Below the pieces are notes generated by a model. That model was not told the DNA's origin and made no database searches. It saw only the letters and a program-made list of their open reading frames with translations. The position numbers were made by a program, and so were the translations under genes. This document shows, piece after piece, positions 34,285 to 45,426 of a stretch of DNA of 64,000 nt; position 1 is the first letter of the stretch, and each line of letters begins with the position of its first letter. Source of the stretch: Pyricularia pennisetigena. Lineage: Eukaryota; Ascomycota; Sordariomycetes; Magnaporthales; Pyriculariaceae. The stretch covers positions 1,086,476 to 1,150,475 of the forward strand of contig NW_021940923.1 in NCBI RefSeq assembly GCF_004337985.1, in the 5' to 3' direction.

Positions 34285-35526
34285 TCATATTATGCCCCCT
34301 GTCTTTCTCCCCGCATCGGTTGGAACCGTATCATCCCCTTCCTGATCTGTAGCATCCTCGTCGGAATCATCGTCAAAAACCAAGGGGTACGTCAACATGG
34401 CAGCTACACCTCCCAGAGCTTGCAGCTTTGCCCCTGCCTCGTGATCGCTGCTCAACACCCTGACCTCGCCGCCATCCTCCTTGACCTTGTCCACTATCGC
34501 CACGTACTTTTTACGTTCCTGAATGTCCTGACTCCGGAAAAGCGCATTGTTGATGTAGAGCACTCCACCGCCGCGTCCGGCCGCGCCCTCTTCAACGGCC
34601 TTCTTGACAGTGCTGTACCCGTAGCAAGCGCGACCATCATCCGCACGAATCATGGCCTCGAGGTCGTCCATGCCCTTGGAGCTGAGGGCGGACTTCATAG
34701 TCTTCATCTGCTTCAACACCTCCTGGCTTTTGAGGACTTCGTTGAGCGAATAGACGTTGCCCGAGCTCGAATGCACCACGACGGTGTTCTTGACTATTTG
34801 CGCCAGCATCTTGTCGCGCGTCCGCGCTGCCTCCTCCTTGATGAAATCTCGGAAATTTTGTGCCGTGTAGCCCGGCGACGCCAACAGCAACGGACGCGCC
34901 TCCCCCTTAAAGTCTATGTTGCGCAGCAGCGTATCAAGCGTCATGCGGAAAAACTTGGTGGTCTTGGCGTCGGGTCCATCGCGTTTGCTAGCATTGCGGC
35001 CGGAAGATCCTCCCTTGGCCGAACCGCTGCTCTCGACGCGCTGCTTGATTAACGTCTGGTAGTCGCTGATTAGGCAGATGTTGGCAAAGTTGTCTTGCAT
35101 TACGATGGCCGCGACAGCGCCATCCCTGTCCGTGTTGAGGGCGTCGCGAAGCGCCTCGACGGCAACCGAGTCCCAGCCGTCCTTCTTCCATAATGTGAAT
35201 GGTCGGTTCAGCTCGAGATCGAGGGTGTGGTACTTGCCCAGCGGAACAACGTCGTTCTCCACCGTGACGACGCCCGAGACGTGAAGTGCGGAGGCGGCGG
35301 GATCGAAGAGTGTCGAGGTTACGCGGAGGGTGAGCTCCGTATGTACTCGATTCGAGGTCGTGTGGCCGGTACTGTTTTCTGTGGTTACTCGTCGAATGGC
35401 ATGGCCCTTGAGGATGTCTTGGTTTCGTATCAGATTGTTTGCGTGCCACATATCTTCGGGCTCAGTGGGTGTCAAGGTGACGGGGCTTTCCTCCGACAGC
35501 CCTGCCAGAGAGCCGCGGAGCTGCAT
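34285..35526 (-). CDS. DOM34: Pelota/Dom34 translation surveillance factor
   Basis: Single coding exon, 413 aa. eRF1-like protein that, with Hbs1, dissociates stalled ribosomes (no-go and nonstop decay). Seen: TEPEDMWHANNLI (residues about 21-33; the family reads EPEDMWH-YNLI with the same spacing from Met, which fixes the start), GKYHTLDLELNRPFTLWKK, MQDNFANICLIS at the central-domain start, ASPGYTAQNF, and the C-terminal YGYSTVKKAVEEGA and LYINNALFR blocks followed by VLSSDHEAG. No GGQ motif, as expected for Pelota. The N-terminus is more divergent than usual (RGSLAGL). A TTTCAG about 35 bp upstream of ATG suggests a 5'-UTR intron. Divergent from the RRB1 homologue. Confidence 0.92.
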   Translation of the reverse strand: MQLRGSLAGLSEESPVTLTPTEPEDMWHANNLIRNQDILKGHAIRRVTTENSTGHTTSNRVHTELTLRVTSTLFDPAASALHVSGVVTVENDVVPLGKYHTLDLELNRPFTLWKKDGWDSVAVEALRDALNTDRDGAVAAIVMQDNFANICLISDYQTLIKQRVESSGSAKGGSSGRNASKRDGPDAKTTKFFRMTLDTLLRNIDFKGEARPLLLASPGYTAQNFRDFIKEEAARTRDKMLAQIVKNTVVVHSSSGNVYSLNEVLKSQEVLKQMKTMKSALSSKGMDDLEAMIRADDGRACYGYSTVKKAVEEGAAGRGGGVLYINNALFRSQDIQERKKYVAIVDKVKEDGGEVRVLSSDHEAGAKLQALGGVAAMLTYPLVFDDDSDEDATDQEGDDTVPTDAGRKTGGII

Positions 35527-36021
35527 GTTGAATGTGCGCTCGGAACTTGGCCTGAAAATATAAGTGTTTGGAAATCCAAGGTAGCTTCCACTATTCTAAC
35601 AGGGCGGAGATAGCGACCCCTTGATCCTTTTTATGGTATTCGTTAGCGTGACGACTTTTTTGTTTATACGGGCCACTCAATTTCGGTCGAGAGATGGATT
35701 TAGCAGCGCTGATGGCGGGGTTCACAAATGACCGATGACGTCTGGGTGTCTGGGTTTATATAGTAGGAATTTGTCGCGTCTTCTGCAAGCAGTCTATGCA
35801 CCTTAATGAGAAGCGGCATGATAAAGTGGGTCCAAATGCCACAAAGTTTGGCGAGCGCATGCGCGGGGTAATTGATTGAGCTCTTATCGAAAGACTGTGG
35901 GCTAANNNNNNNNNNNNNNNNNNNNAAAAATCAAGCCGACTGCGTCGGTCTACTCCAAGTCCAACTCTTGCGCTAGACAAAAGTTCTCAAAACCAGCCTC
36001 TTTCGTATTTGCTGTGTGAAA
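35527..36021. promoter_or_regulatory. Divergent promoter region, DOM34 / RRB1 homologues
   Basis: 495 bp between two translation/ribosome genes, including a 20-bp N gap (35906-35925). The pairing suggests coordinated expression of ribosome-related genes; no specific site identified. Confidence 0.45.
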
Positions 36022-37715
36022 ATGGCGCCCGGCGACTCCTCAAAAAAGGCCGATACGGGCAAGCGCTCCCTTGGCAACGAAGATGCCACCGACGGCGCTC
36101 TGAAAGGAGGCCGCCGTCCTAATGGCGACGCGGACGCGATGGACGTTGACGACCACCCACGCCCGGACATGGGCGAGTTCGAGGATGAGTTTGAAGACGA
36201 GTTTGAGAGCGAAGATGAGGTCATTGAAGCTGGCGTTGACGGTAGGCCGGATGCCGAGCGTGAGGCGGAGGAGAAAGCTGGTAAGTGTGAAGCCATGGCT
36301 AGATTTCCTTTGCATCTGCGATGTTGAGGGTCGCATCCAGGTACCACTACTTCGTGATGGTGCTCAAAAGTGAGGAAGCGCCTTGGGCACATGCTAAACC
36401 CCGCGCTCCCACAATCACAGGTGCCATGGAAGTCGACGGCGGCGGCCCCGGTACCTTCATTGTCGGCCGCTCCCAGCTCGAAGCGGGCCAGACCTTGACG
36501 CCCGATCCCACGACGTACGATATGCTACACAGCCTGAGCACACCGTGGCCCTGCCTATCTTTTGACGTGATACGAGATGGCCTCGGCGACAACCGCAAGG
36601 TGTATCCTGCCACCATGTACACGGTCGCTGGCACGCAAGCAGAGACGTCCAGGTCCAACGAGAACCAGATCATGGTTATGAAGTTTAGTGGTCTGAGCAA
36701 GATGGATAAAGGTGGTCTGGACGAAGACTCGGATGATGACGACGACGATAACGACGAAGACGCCGATCCCATCCTAGAGAGCAAGTCGATCCCTCTGACG
36801 TCGACTACAAACCGAATTCGTGCCCATCAAACACCGGCTCAGGGTGGTCGCCAGGCAACGACACTCACAGCTACCATGACCGAGTCCTCAAACGTTTTCA
36901 TTCACGACATCACGCCGCATCTCGCCTCCTTCGACACCCCTGGCACAATCATCACGCCGCAACAGAACAAGCCCTTGTGCACCATCAGGGCGCACAAGTC
37001 TGAAGGTTATGCTGTAGATTGGGCGCCGGTCAGCTCGCATGCCGCGGGCCGGCTGATGACTGGCGACAACGATGGATTGATGTACATGACGACAAGAACC
37101 GACGGCGGCGGTTTCGTCACAGACACGAGGCCATTCGCTGGGCACACCAGCAGTGTCGAGGATATCCAGTGGAGCCCTTCAGAGGCATCCGTGTTTGCAT
37201 CCGCCTCGAGCGACGGCACTGTTCGCGTTTGGGATATTCGCAGCAAGAGCCGTGCCGCCGCTCTGACGGTCAAGATCTCGGACGCGGACGTCAACGTGGC
37301 CAGCTGGTCGCGACTTACGACACATCTGTTGGCGACAGGAGACGACAACGGCACCTGGGCTGTGTGGGATCTCCGACAGTGGAAGCCCTCGACCAACAAC
37401 AAGGCGTCTACCCCGACATCGATCGCCAGCTTTTCGTACCACAAGGAGCAAATCACCAGTCTCGAGTGGCACCCGTCAGACGACAGCATCATGGCGGTTG
37501 CGGCGGGCGACAACACGGTTACGTTATGGGACTTGGCGGTGGAGCTCGACGACGAGGAGAGCCGGGACACGGCAGGCGTGCAGGACGTGCCACCACAGCT
37601 GCTTTTTGTGCACTACCACGAAAACGCAAAGGAGCTGCACTGGCACCCGCAGATACCCGGTAGCCTGGTAGTGACAGGGCATGAGTTTAGCGTTTTCAAG
37701 ACGATTAGTGTCTAG
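36022..37715 (+). CDS. RRB1: Ribosome assembly WD protein Rrb1/GRWD1
   Basis: Two exons, 36022-36280 and 36421-37715 (140-bp intron GTAAGT..ATCACAG), 517 aa, close to the yeast length. Chaperone of ribosomal protein L3 (uL3), nuclear/nucleolar. Acidic N-terminus (EFEDEFEDEFESEDEVIE) and a second acidic run (EDSDDDDDDNDEDADP) give the glutamate-rich character. After the splice comes GPGTFIVGRSQLEAGQTL, then TYDMLHSLSTPWPCLSFD, a Rrb1 signature, and WD repeats (GYAVDWAP, HTSSVEDIQWSPSEASVFASAS, WDIRSK, VWDLRQW, HKEQITSLEWHPSDDS, LWDLAVE). Ends HPQIPGSLVVTG...FKTISV, typical of the family. Confidence 0.93.
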
Positions 37716-37744
37716 GCTAGCTAGCTTAACGAGTTGCTACCGTT

Positions 37745-39566
37745 CTATCGTATCCTTGGGGAGATTTTGATGGGCAGTTCCGTCTTTTTCCAGGTTGTGT
37801 ACATTTGCTGCCTGTCCGCCCAGCCCTTGGACTCTGGACAGAGTTCCATGTCAAAATTCCAAAACATGCGGGCCAGAATGAGTCTCAGTTCGGCGAGTGC
37901 GAGACTAAGGTAGTTTTTTTTTTGTTAAAGCACATTTGGTCAGCAACATAGCTTGGACATTTTCAAGATGTAGACACGACATCAAACAGCAACTCACTTC
38001 TTTCCGATGCAGTTTCTGGGCCCAAACGAAAAGGGCTGCGACGCAGCTTTCCGGTCACGGTCGAACCTCTTGTCCTCGGCCAGCCACCTCTCGGGGTGGA
38101 ACTCGTCCGGCAGCACGTAGTTCTCTCTGGACCGCCCGACGGACAGATGGTGCATGCCGACGGTGGTGCCTCCGGGGACGAAGCGACCCAGAATGGTCCT
38201 CCCGCCGTCGGGCACCACGCGCGGGAAGGCACCGGGGCCGGGAGGAAAGATGCGCAGCGTCTCGTCGATGACGGCGTGGAGGTAAGGCAGGCGGGAGCGC
38301 TGGGTCGACTGCAGGGTGATGTCGGCCTCGGAGGCGAACGCGGCGTCGAGCTCAGCACGCAGGCGGGCGTGGACGTGCGGGTTCGAGAGGATGAAGTACG
38401 TGCCGCTGGTCAGGGCGGTGGCGGTGGTCTCGCTGCCGGCCACGATGAGGACCTGGGCCGACGTGTACATTTCCTCGACCGTCATTCCCTTTTCGTCGTC
38501 TGCCTGGAGAATATACGACACTGATGGGAGAGAGAGGAGGAGGAGGAGGAGGAGGAGGAAGAGGAAGGCAGTGTGAGTGACTAGACTGAGGATAAAGAAA
38601 GTCAAAGAGAGAGAAAAAAAAGAAAAAAAAAAGAATACTCACTAAAGTCGGCCTTGTCCGTGTTCGTTTGCTCCAGTCGCCGGTTGATACGCTCAACGCC
38701 AAACTTGTACTGCCGCTCACGCATCTGCAGCAGCTCCTTTGGCACTATGCACAACAGAATGGCATAGTACAAAACGGTGGGGAACCGCCTGGCGGCGCGG
38801 ATGTAGGTGCCGGCCTTGAAGATGTCAAAGACGGCCGTCAGCCACCAGTGCCACTGGCCGTCCCGGAGGCAGTGGAAGGGCTCGCCAAAGGCCAGGTCAC
38901 CGATCAGGTCAAAGGTGGTGAAGCTGTACCACAGGTTGATGTCGACGACGGGTCCCGCGGAGGAGGACTGGCCGTGGAGCTGTCGAATGAGCATGTCGAC
39001 GTACCTCGTCATGCTGGGCTCCTGGCTCCTCAGCGCCCTGTCGGAGAAAGCTGGGTTCTGCAGCCTCCTCATGCGCCGGTGCCCTCGGTCGTCGGCGGTC
39101 AGGATGTTGTCGACTCCCCCGACGTTCTTGTTCCACCACTTGGGGTCCTTGTCGAAGCCGCCCGCCCCGAACCCGTACGCTGCGGACCACCCCTCGGGGT
39201 GGGTCATGGACAGCTCGTCCGGCGAGATGCGCACCACCTCGCCATGCCGGTCATGCCACTGCTTCACCTTCCAGTGGCTCAGGCCGCGGATGTCCCAGAA
39301 GAGATAAAAGACGCGACTGGCCCGACATAGGAAGGGTCCTGGGTAGTGGCGAAGAGGGTGGAAAAACAGGTTGTAGATGCATTTTCCGATGAGGAAAGCC
39401 ACCGTCTGCACCTTGTGTGTTAGCCGCAGTTGAGAAAGAAACTATTTGAGCAGCAGTAAAGAAATGGGTGAATGCTGAATAAAGAAAAAAAAAACAAAAG
39501 AAATATTCTGGGTTGTTTTGACATCCTTACCGCGCTGACAAAATACTTGAATACGAGAAAGAGCAT
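37745..39566 (-). CDS. Cytochrome P450 monooxygenase (isotrichodermin C-15 hydroxylase-like group)
   Basis: Four exons: 39566-39531, 39405-38643, 38520-37998, 37904-37745, introns 125, 122 and 93 bp, 493 aa. ER-anchored by an N-terminal hydrophobic segment (MLFLVFKYFVSATVAFLIG) followed by the proline-rich hinge HYPGP. I-helix oxygen-binding AGSETTAT, K-helix ETLR, meander FHPERWL, heme loop FSFGPRNCIGKN with Cys437. The last splice creates GKNLALAELRLILARMFWNFD, the usual L-helix. The HPLRHYPGP...WDIRGLSHWKV start resembles fungal CYP65-like secondary-metabolism P450s; subfamily and substrate are not assignable. The 12-codon first exon is inferred from splice signals. Divergent from the prenyltransferase with a 1.7-kb spacer. 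Confidence 0.9.
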
Positions 39567-41289
39567 GGTAGTAGCTGTTGTCCATGTGTCCTTGAAATTA
39601 CTGACTAGGTAGAGGTTAGGTGAAGAAATAGCCCGCAAGGCATGTGTACAAGATCGCGCTTGGGGAGCTTGAAAATCACCCCCCAAAAAGAGTGTCAACT
39701 GTTTACTTGACCCCTCTTCCGGTGGAGTGCTGCATCGCGAATGGACTTTGTACCAAAGTAATATAAAACAACATGGCTGTCAAGAGCACGTGGCATACTA
39801 TAATAACCAAGCTTTGTTGCCAAGGGACTGCATGCCCGCGGAGCAATGCCGCCGCCCACATCGGAACGCTGTACGACTCTGACATGAGTTGGCATGTTCC
39901 ATCAGTACTTTTGACGTGCAGTATGACGACGGGACGGTAGTCGAGAGCGACATCAGGGGCGGAAATTAAATTACAGTCTGGACTATATACATTACGGGTT
40001 AGGTCACCAAACGGCCCAAGTAACCGCCTCGACCAACGTCTGCCCGTACAAAATAGGAGCAATAGAATACATGGAAAATAAAATACCCTCCTCTTCTGCT
40101 AGATGCTTTAGCTCTGCCCGGACTGGTTCTCAGAAGACAGAGATTGATAAAAGGGAAGAAAAAAAAAAAAAAAAAAAAAAAAAGAGGTCAGGGAAGCCGA
40201 GTGCAACTGTTGCCTGACGTCGCGCGCCTCGTACAGGTGCTGTCTTTGAGTCAGTTGGCATGCAAAAGTGGATAGCAGATAATCTGCCCTCTTATCTGGT
40301 CCGGGTAGAGTTGATGCTGATCTCGTCTGTGACGGGCTGGGATATGCTGGATGGAACAGACTCAAGCTTATTTAACGTTACGCAACGATAACAGGGCTGG
40401 GCAAGGCGAAGCTCCTTCGATGGCACAGCGAAAGCCGGTGGTGGCCCATTGTTAGTCGCGGTAGGCAAAGCATGGATGATGGGGGCAACCCAAGAATGTA
40501 GAGAAAACGGGGAGAGATGCGCGATGAAATTATAAAAGTGGCACTTTTGGACGCGGGATAATAGCTACATTTTTTTTACCGGTCGTGGATGGTTCCCATT
40601 TAGTCCCAATCTTGTCGTATAAACAAGCCTGCTGTTAGCAGCCCCTTGTCTCATTCCACCCCGTTCCCCAGTTCGCTTAATGATTGCCGATCTCGCCTTT
40701 GCCATGGCCCAAGTGTGAATCCACGTTACAACCAGTCGAGACTTGACCTTTCAGGGGCAGACAGAATGTCTCGTGATGGACGAGTTACCCACCAGAGCAG
40801 ATGCAAGAGATGCTTCTACGCGCCTTGTACAGCACAGGTACCGCCGGAGCGTTATCTGGAACCCCACGTCAATTAAAATCTCTATATATATGGACTTGGA
40901 CAGAGACCCTTTTTTTTGTAATATGTTGAGTCAGGCAAGCAGTGGGATATCAAGGTGGCATCGTGTGGAGGAGCGAGCCACAGTGATGGATGGGGGGGTT
41001 TTTTTTTTGGAGCATGCGTCTCGGGTGCAGTAGAAGGGGGTAGTTTCTTGGACGGCGACTTTTTGGCAATATATAGGAGGGACAAATAGGGGTACTTTGA
41101 CGTGTATAGCCCTTGTTTTGATTTTACAAACCATGTTTAACTGTCTCTCATCTGCCGCTCATTATTTGCTAGATAGTTGATATTGCTGAAGGGTCCATTA
41201 TCCAGATACGGCTGGAACCCTTGCATCTATCTTTACAGACAAGTGCCTTGACACCTACCTACGTACCTCCCTACTCAAGGTAGCCAATC
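39567..41289. promoter_or_regulatory. Divergent spacer P450 / prenyltransferase
   Basis: 1.72 kb with no supported gene. Poly-A at 40160-40184 and poly-T/G runs near 40911 and 40995. Shared promoter space for two putative cluster genes. Confidence 0.45.
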
Positions 41290-43000
41290 ATGTTGACTGC
41301 TCAGCAGCAGCCTCTTCACGGTCCCTTGGGCACAGGTCCCATGCGGGAGAGAAGCATTTCCAAAAGACAAGCATCAAAAGAAATGCTGAGAGAGTTGGCA
41401 CGGCAGGCAAAACACAGCGTCTTGGAGAGCGACGACAGCAGCCAAGAAAGGCAAACGGCTCCTCCTCCGTCCCCCAAGATTCATCATCACAACCCACAGC
41501 CAACCACGGCACCGAAACCCAAGCCCCTGGACAGAACCACGCCCTGGAGCAGCATCAATGCTCTCATGAGGTTCAACAGCAAAGACCACCAGTTCTGGTG
41601 GGACACGACGGGCCGGTTCTTTGCCACACTGCTCGAGCACGCCGGCTACAGCGCGGCCGAGCAGTACCGCGAGCTCTTCTTCTACGCCATGCACGTCGCC
41701 CCGGAGCTCGGTCCGGCCCCGGACTCCCAGGGCAACGTGCAGCGGTGGCGCAGCCCCGGCACTCCGGACTCGACCCCGATCGACTTCAGCTGGGAGTGGG
41801 GGCTGGACGGCAACGGCGTGGTGAGGTACTCCTTCGAGCCCATCGGGCCCCACGCGGGGACGGCCCTGGATCCCCTCAACTCGCACGCCACCGAGGACTG
41901 GATCGACAGGCTCGACCGCCAGGGCCTCGTCCAGGGGCTGGACCTGGAGTGGTACAGGCACTTTACCCGGACGCTGCTGCCTGGCGGCCCTGGCCCGGGA
42001 GGCGACTCGCGCACGTCCAAGACCGCCCGGGACTTCATCGAGGAGACGACGCCCAGGGCGGGCACGGTGGTGGCCCTGGACCTGGAGAAGCGCGGGCCCG
42101 TCATGAAGATGTACATCTACCCGGGCCTCAAGGCGGCCGAGATGGGCACGGACGCGCTCGAGCTGGTGGCCAGGTCCATCAGGGGGCTCCCGCCGGCCCA
42201 GTACGCGTCGCTCCGGGACAGCGTCGAGCCGCTGCTCGACTACCTCCAGGGCCAAGGTGGGTGGCGGTGGGGGTTCGAGACGGGCATCCTCTCCATCGAC
42301 CTGCTCGACCCGGCCGACGCGAGGATCAAGATCTACGTCCGCGCGCCCCACACCAGCGTCGAGTACCTGATGGACGCCCTCACCCTCGGCGGCAGGCTGG
42401 ACCTGTCCGAGGCGGGAGGGTACAGCGGCAAGGCCCTGGCCGACCTGGTCGACTTTTGGAACATGCTGCTCGGCGACTCGCCCGACGAGCTGCCCGCCGC
42501 CCACCCGGGCAGGGCAAGGCCGGGCTTCTACTACACGGTCAAGGCGGGCCGGCCCGTCAGCCCCAAGGTCTACGTCAGCCCCTTTTGGTTCGTAAAGAGC
42601 GACAGGGAAGTCATGCGCAGGATGCGCAGCTACCTGAGCACACGAGAGGACGAACCAGACATGCTTGGCCAGATGGCGAGGTACGAAGGGGCGCTGGAGA
42701 GTTATTTGTGAGTTGTTTTTCTGTTTTTTTTTTTTTTTTTTTTGAGCTGCTGCTACAAAACAGGACTAACAAAAGAAAACAAACCTTTAAAACAGTGGCA
42801 ACCAAGTTCTGGAGCAGCGGTGTGGCAGCCATTACTACGTCGGATGTGCACTGCAGAAAGATCAACTCCGGCTTGTGACGTATCTGACGCCGCAGACCTT
42901 TGAATGTGAGCGGGAACGGTTGCAGAATTCAGAGGCCAAGAGGCGAAATGCAGGGACACAAGATGGGGAAACAGTATCAGAGATTCAGAGTGATAGTTGA
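41290..43000 (+). CDS. DMATS-type aromatic prenyltransferase
   Basis: Two exons, 41290-42707 and 42796-43000, 88-bp intron (GTGAGT, 22-T tract, GACTAAC branch, AAACAG), 540 aa. Transfers a prenyl group from DMAPP or a longer diphosphate onto an indole or other aromatic substrate; soluble, metal-independent ABBA fold. Seen: FWWDTTGRFFATLLEHAGY, IDFSWEW and RYSFEPIG, KMYIYPGLKA, ARIKIYVRAPHTS with TLGGR, FYYTVKAGRPVSPKVYVSPFWF, and in exon 2 GSHYYVGCAL...LRLVTYLTPQ, the usual last beta strands. Exon 1 alone would stop at the intron donor (TGA 42709), so the second exon is needed for a complete fold. The N-terminus has about 80 extra disordered residues. The substrate cannot be read from sequence. 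Confidence 0.92.
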
Positions 43001-43128
43001 TGGAATGATGGGCTCCATTCAAAACGGCTGTTGTGATAGACAAGACTATATATGTGTATATATATACTTGAAATTCTCAAGTCCAGTTTGATTTGATTTT
43101 ATATCACGTCAAGTAAATGAGCCTTGGA

Positions 43129-43137
<9 letters not shown>

Positions 43138-43198
<61 letters not shown>
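43138..43198. repeat. (AC)n microsatellite abutting a stop codon
   Basis: About 30 AC units preceded by tatatata. It ends exactly where the TGA (43199-43201, minus strand) of the glycosyltransferase begins, in the 200-bp gap between two convergent cluster genes, so it lies in both 3' UTRs. Confidence 0.95.
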
Positions 43199-43199
<1 letters not shown>

Positions 43200-44476
43200 C
43201 ATACCGCCCCAGTCTTGACCCTCTCAACCAAGCCTTCGAGCAGCTCACAGGCCTTGGTAGCGCCACCCAAACCATTCAAACTCCTGCCTACAGCCGCTGC
43301 CCTCTCCGCAAATGACGAATCCTCCAGCATTGTCCTGACGGCCTTTCTTATCTCCTCGGCCTCGGGCGTGTCGGTCTGCAAATCGATTCCGGCACCGACC
43401 GCTACGACCCTCGCCGCCGTATCCCTCTTGTCCTCCGAGGTGCCCGCGCAGACGAGGGGAACCCCGTTGGCGAGCGCCTGCGTGACGCTGCCGTAGCCTC
43501 CGTTGGTTATCAGCGTCCGGCAGCGCGGGAGCAGCTCGCTGTACGGCACCCACTCGGCCAGTCGCACATTGTCGAGCGCGACGCCCCTGTCCGCCAGCTC
43601 GCTGCGGATCCTGTCGGCCAGCGGCGACGGGACCACCAGGAGCAGGCTCTTGTCGCCGGCCAGCGCTTCGACGGCCGGAATCAGCAGCGTAGACGGGTCC
43701 ACGGCGTAGGTGCCCTGGGTGATACCGACCACGCACTCGTGACTCTCGACGTCGGACCACCAGCACGGCAAGCCGGCCGAGCCAGCGCCGGCGGGAGAAG
43801 ACACCAGTGGGCCGACAAAATGCGCACTCGGCAGCAGATCCCGCACTCCAAACTCGAGCTCTTCGCATGAGGCCTGGATGTGCAGCAGAGGGCTGTAGTT
43901 GAAGGGCTCCTCCGGCGTCTGGTCCGGGAGCCCGAGTGCCGAGCGCTGGCGGTTGACGACGGGCAGGGCGAGCGCCGGCGTGGTCAGCAGCATGCCCAGT
44001 GCCGACAGGGGCCTGCTGCGATCCGTGTACATCGGCACGACGCCCAGCGTGGCCCAGGCCCCGACGGCGCCGAGGTCAAACATGGCCTTGGCCCCGTATG
44101 GCATGGCGTCGTTGACCAGGCAGTCGATCCGGGGATCGCCCTTGTCCTTGAGCACACGGCGAATGTCGGCCACCACGGCGTCGACGCGGCCGCCAAAGAG
44201 CACGTCTGCCAGATCTGGGAGAGAGGCAGGTTGGGCGGCCAGGAGGCGCTCGTCCCACTCCAAAAGGGCCTCGGTCTGGGCAACCTCGGCGCCCGAGGCC
44301 ATGACACGCCACGACTGAGACGGGCTGGTCAACCAGATGACGCGATGGCCCCGTTGGACCAGGGCCTTGGCGACAGCCTGCATGGGCAGGACGTGGCCCG
44401 TTGCACAGAACGTGTGCAGAAGGAACGTGCATTTTCTTGCCGGTAGTAGTTGATGGGCTGTCATTGTGATGGACAC
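43199..44476 (-). CDS. UDP-glycosyltransferase, family GT1 (MGT/macrolide type)
   Basis: Single exon, 425 aa; the start may be ATG 44464 instead. Transfers a sugar from a nucleotide sugar to a small hydrophobic acceptor. N-terminal GHVLPMQAVAKALVQRGHRVIWLT is the GT1 acceptor-domain opening. The C-terminal donor site has AEWVPYSELLPRC, TNGGYGSVTQALANGVPLV and the following TSEDKRDTAARV, matching the GT1 signature (W-P-q ... H-GG-GS ... P-e-DQ) except that the usual H before the Gly pair is N (TNGG) and the usual D-Q is E-D. No membrane segment. Convergent with the prenyltransferase, 198 bp apart, supporting a common pathway. Confidence 0.88.
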
Positions 44477-45426
44477 GACTTTTGACGTAGGGAGGGGGGC
44501 AAAGGCACTCGGGCCGTAGGTTGTTGGTACATACTACAGTACTGTATCATTCATTACCTATGCTACCGCAGTGGGCAGCAGCAGCCCATAGCGATAAGAG
44601 CCTATCCATCCCTTTTCCTTTTGGTCATACTCACATCTCCATGCTAACTAACCACTGCCTTCTTTTCCGTTATCGTTCAGGGGATGACCCTTGCTTGCAA
44701 ACATGAACCCTGGCTGAAATGCCACGCATACTAATGAATACGTTACGTCCTATAAGTACAGTACAGTACGGTAAAATTACGTGGCAAACCCCTTACGATC
44801 CATCCCCACGGATCCCCAAAGATTGCAACGTCCCGAGGCGATCCACATGCAGTGTTTTCTAGGTAGGATCCATTATATTGCGGACAGGGCTAAAGCTTGT
44901 TTACACGAAGCGGTCAAAGCGAGAAGCGAGCTTGATGCTCTGTTGACCGGCGCGTGGTTATGCATGATTGATTGATTGATTGATTGATTGATGTCAGATT
45001 TATATTTACCGCTAATTACGGAAAAGTTTATGTAAGAAAAATAGGGCTGAAAATTAAGAGAGAGACAGAGTGAGAAAGAATAGAACTAGACTAGCAGTAG
45101 TCTACATTAGCAAGCAGATATCGTTAGGCCAGGAACAAAAAGAACCCATCGGGGTGGGGCAAAACGCTGACTCCAAAAGGTGGGCTGGAGCCTGGACTTC
45201 AGGTTTGTTGGTGGCGCTATTGATCCGATTAACGGAGCTTGCGACAAGAGCCATTTTCTCTCAGTTGTGCAAGGTAAGGTAGGGACAGGTAGACAGATAC
45301 CTGGCTGTCATGCGAATGTTGATATACAAACAACATAGACAGAAAGAATAAGCATTGAAAAGAAAGAAAAAGAAAAGAAAAATCCACGGGAAGATAAGAA
45401 GAAAAGGAGAAGAAAAAGAAAAAGAA
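44477..45426. other. Divergent intergenic, no gene seen
   Basis: Between the glycosyltransferase and the GNAT starts. (ATTG)n run at 44965-44993, then purine-rich DNA (45355-45426) directly before the GNAT ATG. Confidence 0.5.

Noticed and set aside
41374..42504. 376-codon minus-strand frame and 426-codon plus frame (41598-42878) over the prenyltransferase
   Set aside because: Shadow frames of a GC-rich exon; only the DMATS frame shows family motifs.
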